A DNA stretch of 64,000 nucleotides, taken from an uncultured Candidatus Melainabacteria bacterium (GTDB taxonomy: Bacteria; Cyanobacteriota; Vampirovibrionia; Gastranaerophilales; Gastranaerophilaceae). This document shows positions 36,116 to 44,593 of this stretch, in pieces. The notes under the pieces are model-generated. The model ran no database searches, was not told where the DNA came from, and saw only the letters and a list, made by a program, of their open reading frames with translations. A program made the position numbers and the translations under genes. Location of the stretch: assembly GCA_947525005.1 (NCBI GenBank), contig CANNUY010000004.1, positions 94,661 to 158,660 of the forward strand. The letters run 5' to 3'. Numbering within the stretch: the stretch's first letter is position 1; every line of letters starts with the position of its first letter.

Positions 36116-39100
36116 TTAATCTCCGAACACATAAAATGGCACATCATGTTCAAGCGCATATTTTTTCAAAAATTCAGTTCTATGATTATTTTCTTCTAAA
36201 AATTTTAATGGATTTTCAATTTTCTCATCTTCGTTCATATCGTAGGCAAACACGCCCATAACAGTTTTAGGGTTTGAAATATACATTTCATTATAAGAAC
36301 GATTACCTTTACGATGGTTAGAATTTATTGTTGCTAATTTTTTAACAATCTTTTCCTGAAGCTCTTTTGGTTGAATTTCAGTCATCTGCTTATCTTTATT
36401 TTTTTCAACAAAAGTTATGTATTCATCATCAGTCATGCCTGTTGCTTCTTTAATAAGCTCAGAAACATATTTTCTATCAGATTCTCTATGTCCACCAAAC
36501 ACATAATCGGATTTAAAGAGGTCAATCGATTTACCACAACCTGAGCCAGCATCGGTATTACCACCCCCATAGACATAATCAGCCGATACATCAAGCATTA
36601 TGCCTTGAGGTCTAAAAAATCTATATTTAGTTTCAGGACGTTCAGCATAACTAACAGATAACAAAGCATCGGAATTTGGAAGCGCAAATGCGTCAAACTT
36701 TGCAAGTTGGTTTGAATAATCAAGTCCGTGAACAAAGAATTTTATATTTCCTGTTTCAGTTTCGACTTCGACTTTTTCACGATTTATATTATCAATTGCT
36801 GTAGATTTAATTCCACGATTTGTTGCACCTCTTGGCAATCCTAGTTTTTCCCAATTATCGACTTCATTAAATTTCACAACAACAAGTCCTGATTTATCTT
36901 TATATACACCTTTAATATTTGTGCTACCGTCCTCGTTTACTCTACTTATATGTTTTTCAATTTCACTTGTTTTAGGCATTTTAGTAACAGGCAACAATGG
37001 TTGAGATGCTTTTAATTCCTTTATATAATTTTTGATTTCAGATGTTGAATTATTATAAACTTCTTCTAGTTTATTTTTGGTTTCAACATCTATTTTCAAA
37101 GAATCAAGATTAGCTTTAGATAAAACCTTTTCCATATCAAAATTATTATTTTGCTGTAAATCAAAAGCAACAGATTGCATTAAATTTGTCCTTTTTTCAT
37201 TAAGAGGTTCAGAACTTACATTATTAAGCCAATTTTGGTTTTTTATCATTGTATATAATTTAATTTGCTCATCTTTTGAAAGTTTCAATTTTTTAGTAAT
37301 AAAATGTGTATCAAAACTACTTTCATTAGGGTTTAGCGCATCTTTAAACCCTTCTGCTTTAGCAATATTTTGCATTAACGCACTTAATAACAAGATTTTC
37401 TTATCAGAATTATCAAGAGCTTTAAACTCTGTTGATTGCGACATTTTCTGAATAACTTTTAATGATTGCGTCATAAGGTCATAGTTCATACTTTCATCAC
37501 CTTTTTTATCAATACCCGTTCTTAATTCAGGCAAAGTATCAACTATATCATTTAACAATTTTTCAATAGACTTGTCATTAGAACTAATTTTATTATTTTC
37601 AGCAAACTTCACAACATTGTTTCTCAAATCTTCAACAACTTTACGAGTTTTCACATTTGTAATTTCTGCTAACTTTTTACCATTATTAAGATTTACAGGA
37701 TAACCAACGATTGAATAACCTGTTTCATTATTAGGGTTTTTATGAAGTTCAAACCCATAGTAATCAAAAACTTTTTGTTTTTCAGTGTCAGAAAGATTAG
37801 AGCTATCCAACTTGTTCAAAACATCTGTTATAAACTCATTTTTTGAATATTCTTGAGATATTTCAAGATTTTCAAAAGATTTATCATCAAATTTTTCAAG
37901 TGTATTAGATAACCTATCAAGATTGTCATTAAATTCAACTATCTTTTCGTCACTCAAATCATTTGTTTCTATACCAATAGATTTAACAATTTCTGGTAAA
38001 GTAGAGCAATATTCATCTGCTGTTGTAGGTATTAAAGGATAATATGTTTTGATTTCAGGAGAAAGTCCTAATAAATTAGCGTTCGTAGAAATCAAATCTT
38101 TCAACAACTCTTTTTTACTAGCGATAGGAATTTCATTGAGATTTTCTACTTGATATAAATATTTAAACTGAGAAGCAACAATTATTCCTGAGCCGTTTAA
38201 TAAATTTATTACATCTTTTATTTTCAATTTTAAATCTTTAAAATCATCGTATGTAACATTTTCGGTTATATCACATATCTCAAATGCAGTTAATTCAGAA
38301 TTATTATTTTCAGGATTTTTTAATGCTAACAATTCATTTATATAATCTTTTCCATACTCAGCACTAGATTTAATCAAAGCATTTAATTCACTAGTTTTAA
38401 ACCTAAAATTAGACTTATTAGAATTTTGCATCTTCGCTAATTTTAATAAATAGTCTTTATCCTGAATTTTTGCATTAACTAAATCATTAATCTCAAAACA
38501 ATCAAATCTTCGTTGATAAACACCCTTATCATTTTTATATTTTAAACCTCGCAATTCTTCGGTCAAATCTTTATCAACTTGAGCACATTTTGTCAAATTA
38601 AGAACTTCGTACCCACTCATTCGATAAATAGAATTATTTTTATCATTTTCATCAATCAATTTTCTTGTATATTCAGAATCAATCTCTGAAGCCTCAACAA
38701 TATTTTTTATATCGCTAGAGTCATACATTGGTGATTTAACACCCTTTGAATTTTCAACAGTTTTATTCAATAATTCATCAAAAAGTGGTTTATTTTTATC
38801 TTCAGTAAATAATAATTGTGCAATCTCGTAAGGTTTATTAAAACGAGCAACATCGTTATCATTAAGTGTTGAATACATTTTTAAATTCATAAACCTATCT
38901 ATTCTTTCTAATGGATATTTTTCACGAAGATTTAAAAATTGCACAATTTCATCAGCAGTATATTTTGGTCTGATGTTATTATCATACATAACTGTTGTCA
39001 TATTTAATATTTTTTTTGTAAATTCTTTATCAATAGCAGAGGCTTCTACGATAGTTTTTATATCATACGTACTTTGAAATCTTGTATAATATTTTTTCTC

Positions 39101-41581
39101 GTTGTTATAATCAACTTCTTCAATTTTTGCTGACATTAAAAATTTTGTTAAGTCTTTATCTAAAGAAACAGCATTAGCAAGATTTACGATGTCATAAGTA
39201 CTATATACATTTCTTGTTGAGCCATATTTTGTTTCTTTTTTATTTATCAAATCTAATAAGAACTCTCTATTTTCAGGTGGATTCTTTAAAATATCCTTTA
39301 TTTGACCATTAGAGAATTTAGAATATTTGCTACCATCATATTGAGTTTCTTCCATATTTAGTAAATCAACTGCGAAATCTCTTTCTTGTTTAGGTAATTC
39401 TACTAAATATTTTGCGAATTTAGCATCATTTATTCTATATTGTTTTTGATTATATTCATTCGTATATTTTAAATTTATAAGATAATTAGTAAAATCTTTA
39501 TCAATTTGTGCACAATCGATTAAACCTGATATTGTATCAGCCTTAAATCGACTAGAATATCTGTCATCAAATTCATCTTTTTTATTAAGTAATTCTATAG
39601 TGTAATCTTTATCTTTCTGTCCAGCTTTTACCAAAGAAGAAAGGTCTTTTCCATTATAGAATCTGTAGCTACCTTTTTCATTTTTCAAGTTTAAAAGAGT
39701 TTCTGTAAAATCCTTATCAAAATGCAAAGACTCGACAACTGAAATAATGCTGTCAGCATCACGCATTCGCCAATTATTATTTTTATCTTTTAAATTCACA
39801 ACATATTTTGTTGTCTCTTTATCATTTTGATAGGACTTTATTATATTATTTATACCAATAGAATCCCCATTAAATCTACTAGAATAATCACCATCGCTTT
39901 CAGGATATCTTCGTTGCGCAAACAATTCAAGTACATAGTTTAATTCTTCATCATTTTTAACTGTATCGGCTATTTTATAAAGATTAGTTTTATATTCACC
40001 AGATAAACCTGATGGTTTTGCAATTTTTTCATATAACACAGCTTTGTTATAACCGTTTGAATCCTGATAAAATTCGTACGGTAAATTATAACATTCTATA
40101 TTATTATCCTTTATATATTGCAAAACTTTGTTATAATTTTTTAAATCACCCTGACCTTTATGCACAATTTGATGGAACAAATAATCATTAAAATCAAGAT
40201 TATTCTTTTTAAATTCAGATTTTAAATCATAAGAACGCAAGGCTTCTTTGTAATCATTATTAGTTACGGATAAGAAGTCAGTTTCACCATATCTTAAATT
40301 GTTAGTACCTTTATTTAGCTCTATTAATTTAGCTATACCTTTTATATCGGAGCCATCTTCTTTAGATTTATCGTTTATAAATTCAAACAATTTATCGGTA
40401 TCAACATCACCATAATCATTTTGCGAAATTATGTTAGAAATATTTGCTATATCAGGCATTAATTCAGATTTATCAGATGCTGGCATGTATTTTATACCTA
40501 AATGCTTACTTTCTGGAGTTAAAGCATTAACATAGTTTTGAACATTAGATATATCTTCACGATTGATAAAACTTTCTATCTCTGATTTAGTAAGTTTTTG
40601 TTTATCATTTGAGGTAGACAAATCCATAGGATATTTATTTAAAACAGCATCTATTTTAGACATAGATTTTGAGTAGTTGATTAATGACAGCTCTGGACTA
40701 TCAAAATTTGAGAATGTTGATACATCAATTTTTTTATTATCTTTAAAATCTTTTAATTGTTCTAAATATTGATTAACATTTTCTTCAGACAAATCTTTAT
40801 CATCACCAATAAACTTTAAATTTAATGGACTTATTTTTTGGTCAGAGTCTAAGACATTGTTTATTTTTCTTATTGTATTTGCTTTATCATAAGATAAATC
40901 GGCTAAAGAATTAGCTCTAATAATTTTATAAACGTCATGAGTATCAATAGTACCATTTGCAAGATATAGTAAAGGAAGTTTTTCTAAAAAGACTTCTTTA
41001 TTCTCAGAATTATTTATACTTTCGGACAAACCATAAAGTTCATCAATATCAAAATCAATATATTTTTTTAGAGAATCAAGATTTTCTTGGTTCAAATAGG
41101 ACAAATCAGTATTAACCAATTCTTCATTAACAAACTTCAATTTTTCCTCAGATGTTGCAGATTTAAAATTTTCTAAAAGTTCTTCTTTCTCATCTTTATA
41201 CTCATAAATATTAAAATAATTCTTCATGCCTGAGAATTTTTCAAGCAAAACATCATTATTCAAATCTATTTTAGAAATATCGTCATCTGTAAAAGAAAGC
41301 TGTTTTAAAACATCAATAGCTTCTTTTTTAGATATTGGTTCATTTTTAACAAGTTTTATTGGTTGTAAATCTTCTTTTTTTAATTCAGGTAAAATTTGTT
41401 TATTTTCTGGTTTAGATGCACCTCTACCACTAAAAACAACTTGGCTTCTACCTATATATTCAGCAGGATTAGGAGAGTTGACAAAATCTTTTGAATTATC
41501 AACTGATTTAGAACTTGGATTGTGTTCTTTTTGTTTTACACGTATATTATTAGTAATATGTGAACTATTATTTATATACAT
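36116..41581 (-). CDS. Giant repeat protein with a degenerate HD-like domain
   Basis: 1821 residues, no signal peptide. The N-terminus is polar and contains VVFSGRG, similar to the S-F-G tags nearby. Residues ~560-1110 contain about a dozen ~36-45-residue repeats of the form DKDFT--LLNLK----YR(F/I)---DI--LV-A. Near residue 1400 a helical segment reads LLLSALMQNIAKAEG where an HD phosphohydrolase would have LLHDIGK, so the metal residues are absent. A C-terminal region (~1540-1821) has a Gly-rich GGGNTDAGSGCGKS and a conserved-looking NRSYNEMYISNPKTVMGVF. Size and layout suggest a secreted effector or surface protein, but no export signal is visible. A weak AGG lies before the start. Function unknown. 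Confidence 0.6.
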   Translation of the reverse strand: MYINNSSHITNNIRVKQKEHNPSSKSVDNSKDFVNSPNPAEYIGRSQVVFSGRGASKPENKQILPELKKEDLQPIKLVKNEPISKKEAIDVLKQLSFTDDDISKIDLNNDVLLEKFSGMKNYFNIYEYKDEKEELLENFKSATSEEKLKFVNEELVNTDLSYLNQENLDSLKKYIDFDIDELYGLSESINNSENKEVFLEKLPLLYLANGTIDTHDVYKIIRANSLADLSYDKANTIRKINNVLDSDQKISPLNLKFIGDDKDLSEENVNQYLEQLKDFKDNKKIDVSTFSNFDSPELSLINYSKSMSKIDAVLNKYPMDLSTSNDKQKLTKSEIESFINREDISNVQNYVNALTPESKHLGIKYMPASDKSELMPDIANISNIISQNDYGDVDTDKLFEFINDKSKEDGSDIKGIAKLIELNKGTNNLRYGETDFLSVTNNDYKEALRSYDLKSEFKKNNLDFNDYLFHQIVHKGQGDLKNYNKVLQYIKDNNIECYNLPYEFYQDSNGYNKAVLYEKIAKPSGLSGEYKTNLYKIADTVKNDEELNYVLELFAQRRYPESDGDYSSRFNGDSIGINNIIKSYQNDKETTKYVVNLKDKNNNWRMRDADSIISVVESLHFDKDFTETLLNLKNEKGSYRFYNGKDLSSLVKAGQKDKDYTIELLNKKDEFDDRYSSRFKADTISGLIDCAQIDKDFTNYLINLKYTNEYNQKQYRINDAKFAKYLVELPKQERDFAVDLLNMEETQYDGSKYSKFSNGQIKDILKNPPENREFLLDLINKKETKYGSTRNVYSTYDIVNLANAVSLDKDLTKFLMSAKIEEVDYNNEKKYYTRFQSTYDIKTIVEASAIDKEFTKKILNMTTVMYDNNIRPKYTADEIVQFLNLREKYPLERIDRFMNLKMYSTLNDNDVARFNKPYEIAQLLFTEDKNKPLFDELLNKTVENSKGVKSPMYDSSDIKNIVEASEIDSEYTRKLIDENDKNNSIYRMSGYEVLNLTKCAQVDKDLTEELRGLKYKNDKGVYQRRFDCFEINDLVNAKIQDKDYLLKLAKMQNSNKSNFRFKTSELNALIKSSAEYGKDYINELLALKNPENNNSELTAFEICDITENVTYDDFKDLKLKIKDVINLLNGSGIIVASQFKYLYQVENLNEIPIASKKELLKDLISTNANLLGLSPEIKTYYPLIPTTADEYCSTLPEIVKSIGIETNDLSDEKIVEFNDNLDRLSNTLEKFDDKSFENLEISQEYSKNEFITDVLNKLDSSNLSDTEKQKVFDYYGFELHKNPNNETGYSIVGYPVNLNNGKKLAEITNVKTRKVVEDLRNNVVKFAENNKISSNDKSIEKLLNDIVDTLPELRTGIDKKGDESMNYDLMTQSLKVIQKMSQSTEFKALDNSDKKILLLSALMQNIAKAEGFKDALNPNESSFDTHFITKKLKLSKDEQIKLYTMIKNQNWLNNVSSEPLNEKRTNLMQSVAFDLQQNNNFDMEKVLSKANLDSLKIDVETKNKLEEVYNNSTSEIKNYIKELKASQPLLPVTKMPKTSEIEKHISRVNEDGSTNIKGVYKDKSGLVVVKFNEVDNWEKLGLPRGATNRGIKSTAIDNINREKVEVETETGNIKFFVHGLDYSNQLAKFDAFALPNSDALLSVSYAERPETKYRFFRPQGIMLDVSADYVYGGGNTDAGSGCGKSIDLFKSDYVFGGHRESDRKYVSELIKEATGMTDDEYITFVEKNKDKQMTEIQPKELQEKIVKKLATINSNHRKGNRSYNEMYISNPKTVMGVFAYDMNEDEKIENPLKFLEENNHRTEFLKKYALEHDVPFYVFGD

Positions 41582-41685
41582 AAAACAACCTAATCTTATA
41601 TACCTATGTTTAATAGAACGAACATATAGAGAAAAACTTTAATGATAGTGGCATATTTTTTACAATTATTAACAAAATTTCATTA

Positions 41686-41714
41686 TTGACCGTACAAGGA
41701 ATTTATGTAATAAT
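41686..41714 (+). promoter_or_regulatory. Promoter upstream of tRNA-Met locus
   Basis: TTGACC (41686-41691), a 17-base spacer, then AATAAT (41709-41714) preceded by TGt as in an extended -10. Transcription would start near 41721 and cross ~275 bases before reaching the tRNA. Confidence 0.55.
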
Positions 41715-41723
41715 AAGTATAAG

Positions 41724-41995
41724 GTTTTGAGAGAGTGTGCAAGCTAATAATAGACTTGAATATCTCAAAAATCAAAAGACGTCACAACTGTGAATCTTGC
41801 CGAGAGGCTTGTGAGCAGAGGGCGAAGGTATTTTACGAAAGAATAAAATTCTGAAGTAAAAACCGCAGACCCGTTTAACGCGAACAAGTCGATACACGAG
41901 AAAGATTAAGTATCTTTCGAGGAGAGGAAGGTAGCGTTCGCTACCGCAAGACACAGACAGTGACAAGTAAAAATTAAATAGACAAAAGACGTCAC
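41724..41995 (+). other. Repeat-rich, probably transcribed leader of tRNA-Met
   Basis: No gene is visible. It opens with a closing stem (TTTTGAGA 41724-41731 with TCTCAAAA 41763-41770). Then comes a 197-base segment flanked by 13-base direct repeats, CAAAAGACGTCAC (41773-41785 and 41983-41995), the second abutting the tRNA. Inside are GTGAGCAGAGG (41811) and CCGTTTAACGCGAAC (41871), both also present in the 5S insertion at 55177-55289. Hairpins GAAAGAT-taagt-ATCTTTC (41900-41918) and GTAGCG-tt-CGCTAC (41931-41944) follow. It could be a structured RNA or a nested insertion. Confidence 0.55.
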
Positions 41996-42067
41996 GGGCC
42001 TGTGGCGCAGCGGTAGCGCAGAGGACTCATAATCCTTTGGTCGTGGGTTCGAATCCCTCCGGGCCCA
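41996..42067 (+). tRNA. tRNA-Met (CAT); tRNA-Ile(CAU) not excluded
   Basis: 72 bases. The acceptor stem GGGCCTG pairs with CGGGCCC (one T-G), D arm GCGC/GCGC, anticodon stem GAGGA/TCCTT and loop CTCATAA with CAT at 42028-42030. The T arm is GTGGG-TTCGAAT-CCCTC with a T-T mismatch at the second pair. CCA is not encoded. The anticodon stem lacks the GGG/CCC pairs of initiator tRNA, so this is an elongator-type or lysidine-type CAT tRNA. Confidence 0.88.
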
Positions 42068-42077
42068 ATTTTTATAG

Positions 42078-42104
42078 AAAGAGAGCTTTAAGCTCTCTTT
42101 TTTT
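42078..42104 (+). terminator. Terminator of tRNA-Met
   Basis: AAAGAGAGC (42078-42086) with GCTCTCTTT (42092-42100), then a T run. Confidence 0.85.
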
Positions 42105-42110
42105 GTTTGA

Positions 42111-42164
42111 GTAGCGCTCGCTATCGCAAGACATAGACTATAGTAATAAGAATCAAATAAACAA
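42111..42164. repeat. Diverged second copy of the tRNA-upstream segment
   Basis: GTAGCGCTCGCTATCGCAAG ACATAGAC and onward is a copy of 41931-41982 (GTAGCGTTCGCTACCGCAAG ACACAGAC). It belongs to a tandem duplication covering upstream segment, tRNA and terminator. The hairpin GTAGCG-ct-CGCTAT is retained. Confidence 0.8.
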
Positions 42165-42166
42165 AT

Positions 42167-42276
42167 AGGCCTGTGGCACTCTGCCGACGAAAAAGATTGA
42201 GTATCTTTTGAGGAGAGGAAGGTAGCGCAGAGGACTCATAATCCTTTGGTCGTGGGTTCGAATCCCTCCGGGCCCA
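42167..42276 (+). pseudogene. tRNA-Met duplicate with D-loop replaced by repeat
   Basis: The 3' part from GGTAGCGCAGAGG (42221) to the acceptor end is identical to the intact tRNA at 41996-42067, including the CAT anticodon (42237-42239). The first ten bases after position 1 also match. Between them, 5 bases of the D-loop are replaced by 43 bases (42178-42220) beginning ACTCTGCCGACG. These contain the hairpin AAAAGAT-tgagt-ATCTTTT and the sequence GAGGAGAGGAA also found at 41919. Base 1 is A instead of G, breaking the end pair. It cannot fold as a normal tRNA unless the insertion is removed. Confidence 0.88.
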
Positions 42277-42286
42277 ATTTTTATAG

Positions 42287-42312
42287 AAAGAGAGCTTTAA
42301 GCTCTCTTTTTT
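42287..42312 (+). terminator. Duplicate terminator after tRNA pseudogene
   Basis: AAAGAGAGC (42287-42295) with GCTCTCTTT (42301-42309) and T residues, the same as after the intact tRNA. Confidence 0.8.
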
Positions 42313-42369
42313 AATTTGTCAACTTTTTAAGACATAGTTTGTTCTGCGAACAAATTATAAATCTATTTA

Positions 42370-42831
42370 TTAATCGTCCAAAAGAAATTTATTCAATTTC
42401 TCATCTACTATTGCAGATTTATAAGAATTTGTTGCTTCTATAGACCTAAATAAGTCAAAATTCATTTGTGGGATATAACTTCCTGGAGAAAATGATTTAG
42501 TCAATTTATCACATTCTTTTTTAGTCAAATCAAAGTTCTTTGTATAAACTTCACCTTCAGGTGATCTTACATCACATGTCATTGTATTACCAAAAAATTC
42601 TTCTCTCGCTGGGTTATTAACAGTAAAACTTTCACCAGTTTTTTTATTTTTAATATAAAAACGACCATCATCACCATAAATCAAATCATTAACTTTTGAA
42701 TCTTTTGCCTGTTCTAATTTATCAACAGTGTCATCTATTATATGCATTGGCTTAGTAGCAAGTACTTCTTTACCTTTTTTCGTAATATAACCTGAGCCAA
42801 AAGACATAGAACAATTATTTTGAAGAATCAT
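42370..42831 (-). CDS. Small S-F-G-tagged protein of unknown function
   Basis: 153 residues from the ATG at 42829-42831, with GGAGGTG five bases upstream; an in-frame start 18 bases earlier overlaps that site. It opens MILQNNCSMSFGSGYITKKG. The rest is soluble alpha/beta with DGRFYIKNKKTGESFTVNN and a helical C-terminus. No signal peptide or membrane helix. The upstream region has ATGTAA followed by TATAGT. Function unknown. Confidence 0.6.
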   Translation of the reverse strand: MILQNNCSMSFGSGYITKKGKEVLATKPMHIIDDTVDKLEQAKDSKVNDLIYGDDGRFYIKNKKTGESFTVNNPAREEFFGNTMTCDVRSPEGEVYTKNFDLTKKECDKLTKSFSPGSYIPQMNFDLFRSIEATNSYKSAIVDEKLNKFLLDD

Positions 42832-42995
42832 GTAAACACCTCCACACAATAAATCACATTCACTTTTATATAAAAAGATTTCTTTTTTAAAATTTGCCTT
42901 TGAACGTACTATAATTTACATAATTTAATAAATTACGATATTTCTTTTAGTCAAAATTATTTATCTTAACCAACAACAAAAAATAATATTTATTT

Positions 42996-43029
42996 AAAAA
43001 GAGGCTTGAACAAGTGTTCTAGCCTCTTT
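42996..43029 (-). terminator. Terminator of the proline-rich protein gene
   Basis: AAAGAGGCT (42998-43006) with AGCCTCTTT (43021-43029), plus an inner GAACA/TGTTC pair. The minus strand runs into TTTTT; the plus strand is also T-rich. Confidence 0.8.
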
Positions 43030-43037
43030 ATTTTTTA

Positions 43038-44156
43038 TTAACCAAAGAAATGATTATTATTATCATAATTAAAATTCAAATCAGGTGGGGTTTGAGGAGA
43101 TGGATTTGGTTTTGGAATTTCACCTGTTGGAGCGAATTCATTAAACACCTCAGGTGCTTTTGGTTTTGGAATTTCACCCGTTGGCTTCCAATCTGGTACA
43201 TAATCCACTACAGGTGGTTTTGTAGTTTGAGGTTTTGGAATTGGAATTTCACCAGTTGGTGCAAATTCGTTAAAGTATTCTGGCACTTCAGGTTTAGGTA
43301 TATCACCTGTTGGTTTCCATTCATTAAAATATGCATCAGGATCAACTACTCTTGAAGAAGAAGTATAGCCTGTTGATCTAGTCGACTGTGGTTGAGGAGT
43401 CGGCTGTGGCTGTGGTGTCGGCTGAGAAACAGGAATTGGAACTGGTGACGGAGTCGGCGCAGGTGCAGGCGCTGGCGCAGGTGCTGGTGCTGGTGCAGGC
43501 GTTGGTGCTGGACTCGGACTCGGGCTTGGGCTCGGAGTTGGGGGCGGAGTCGGTTGTGGTTGAGGAGTCGGCTGTGGCTGAGGTTGTGGAGCTGGTTTTG
43601 GAGAGAAGAATTTCGATTTTATTGCTTTAAAACTCTTAAATCCACCCCAAAGTGATAAACCGGCAGTTGTTGTCGACTCACCAAATCCTTCAAAGGCTTG
43701 TCTTGTTTGCTGGTCTGTTGTTGCTGTTTTTGCTAATTTTACTGAATTAGCAAAATTATCTGCGGCACAAACAAGACCTAAGCCACTAGCTAAAGCCAAA
43801 CCTATTGGCCCAGATAATGCTACTGCCGTGATACCAGCGGCAGACAACAACGTCCTTGAAAGGCTGAAACCATCTTTATCACAGAACATACCTTTTACCA
43901 TATTGTATGTACCACCTTTTACAAAAGCTTTTATTTTTTCAAAGGTAGAAATATTCCCATCATCTTTTCCATCACTTGTATAATAACCGTCTTTTGTCGG
44001 TTGTGGAGCTAATTTTGGACCATTGGGGTCTGTTGGGTAATAATTTGGTAATGGATTTGGAGTTTGACCATTAACTATTTCGCCAATAGTTGGAACTGGC
44101 GATTCCATGTAAACTGAATGACACATAGGGTCATTTGGATTGTAACTAAAAACCAT
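43038..44156 (-). CDS. Proline-rich protein with PTGEIP repeats
   Basis: 372 residues; AAGGATA upstream. The N-terminal ~75 residues are polar and Pro/Asn-rich. Residues ~95-165 contain an Ala/Gly/Leu hydrophobic stretch (TLLSAAGITAVALSGPIGLALASGLGLV). A ~65-residue Pro-rich rod of QP, TP, SP and AP dipeptides is next. The C-terminal ~100 residues hold four repeats of PTGEIP(K/I)P preceded by (F/Y)NE(F/W). Such rods span walls or periplasm, or bind SH3/WW-like partners. No signal peptide. Function unknown. The upstream region carries paired TGTAAACA/TGTTACA words. Confidence 0.55.
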   Translation of the reverse strand: MVFSYNPNDPMCHSVYMESPVPTIGEIVNGQTPNPLPNYYPTDPNGPKLAPQPTKDGYYTSDGKDDGNISTFEKIKAFVKGGTYNMVKGMFCDKDGFSLSRTLLSAAGITAVALSGPIGLALASGLGLVCAADNFANSVKLAKTATTDQQTRQAFEGFGESTTTAGLSLWGGFKSFKAIKSKFFSPKPAPQPQPQPTPQPQPTPPPTPSPSPSPSPAPTPAPAPAPAPAPAPAPTPSPVPIPVSQPTPQPQPTPQPQSTRSTGYTSSSRVVDPDAYFNEWKPTGDIPKPEVPEYFNEFAPTGEIPIPKPQTTKPPVVDYVPDWKPTGEIPKPKAPEVFNEFAPTGEIPKPNPSPQTPPDLNFNYDNNNHFFG

Positions 44157-44254
44157 AAAAAATATCCTTATCTTAATTCCTTATCATGATAAAGTTATTT
44201 TCAATCCCTAAATTGCCTTTTATGTAACATAATGTTTACATAAATTGATACAAT

Positions 44255-44286
44255 AAAAAAAGATGCCGTCACCGACATCTTTTTTA
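44255..44286 (-). terminator. Terminator of rpmB
   Basis: AAAAAAGATG with CATCTTTTTT around a ~10-base loop. The minus strand ends in a T run. It lies 27 bases after the rpmB stop. Confidence 0.8.
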
Positions 44287-44312
44287 AATCTTTCAATGTT
44301 TAATTCAATAAA

Positions 44313-44504
44313 CTAAACAGCTTTTTGAACCTTTCCTGCTCTTAAACAAGAAGTACAAACTTTGATTTTCTTAGTGTTACCACCAACATTTACCTTAACT
44401 GTTTGTAAGTTAGGTGATTGTCTGTGTACAATTTGTTTATGAGAAAATGTTAATTTCGCTGCTTTTAATGGTTTTTTACCACAAATTTCACATTCTTTTG
44501 ACAT
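44313..44504 (-). CDS. rpmB: 50S ribosomal protein L28
   Basis: 63 residues. MSKECEICGKKPLKAAKLTFSHKQIVHRQSPNLQ is characteristic. It has the zinc-binding form, with CEIC and CTSC pairs. Short, monocistronic, with its own terminator. Some bacteria also keep a zinc-free paralogue; none is seen here. Confidence 0.96.
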   Translation of the reverse strand: MSKECEICGKKPLKAAKLTFSHKQIVHRQSPNLQTVKVNVGGNTKKIKVCTSCLRAGKVQKAV

Positions 44505-44593
44505 AACTTGTCCTTCCTATAATTCGACTATGTTTATAGAATACCTTAAAGATACTTATAAAACAAGTCTTTTTTTATTATTGTAAAAATATT

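Noticed and set aside
41772..41966. A 64-codon minus-strand reading frame upstream of tRNA-Met
   Set aside because: It runs through repeat hairpins, has no ribosome-binding site and its product has no recognisable features.
41724..41995. RNase P RNA or tmRNA in the tRNA-Met leader
   Set aside because: The conserved P4 words of RNase P RNA and the tRNA-like end of tmRNA are absent.
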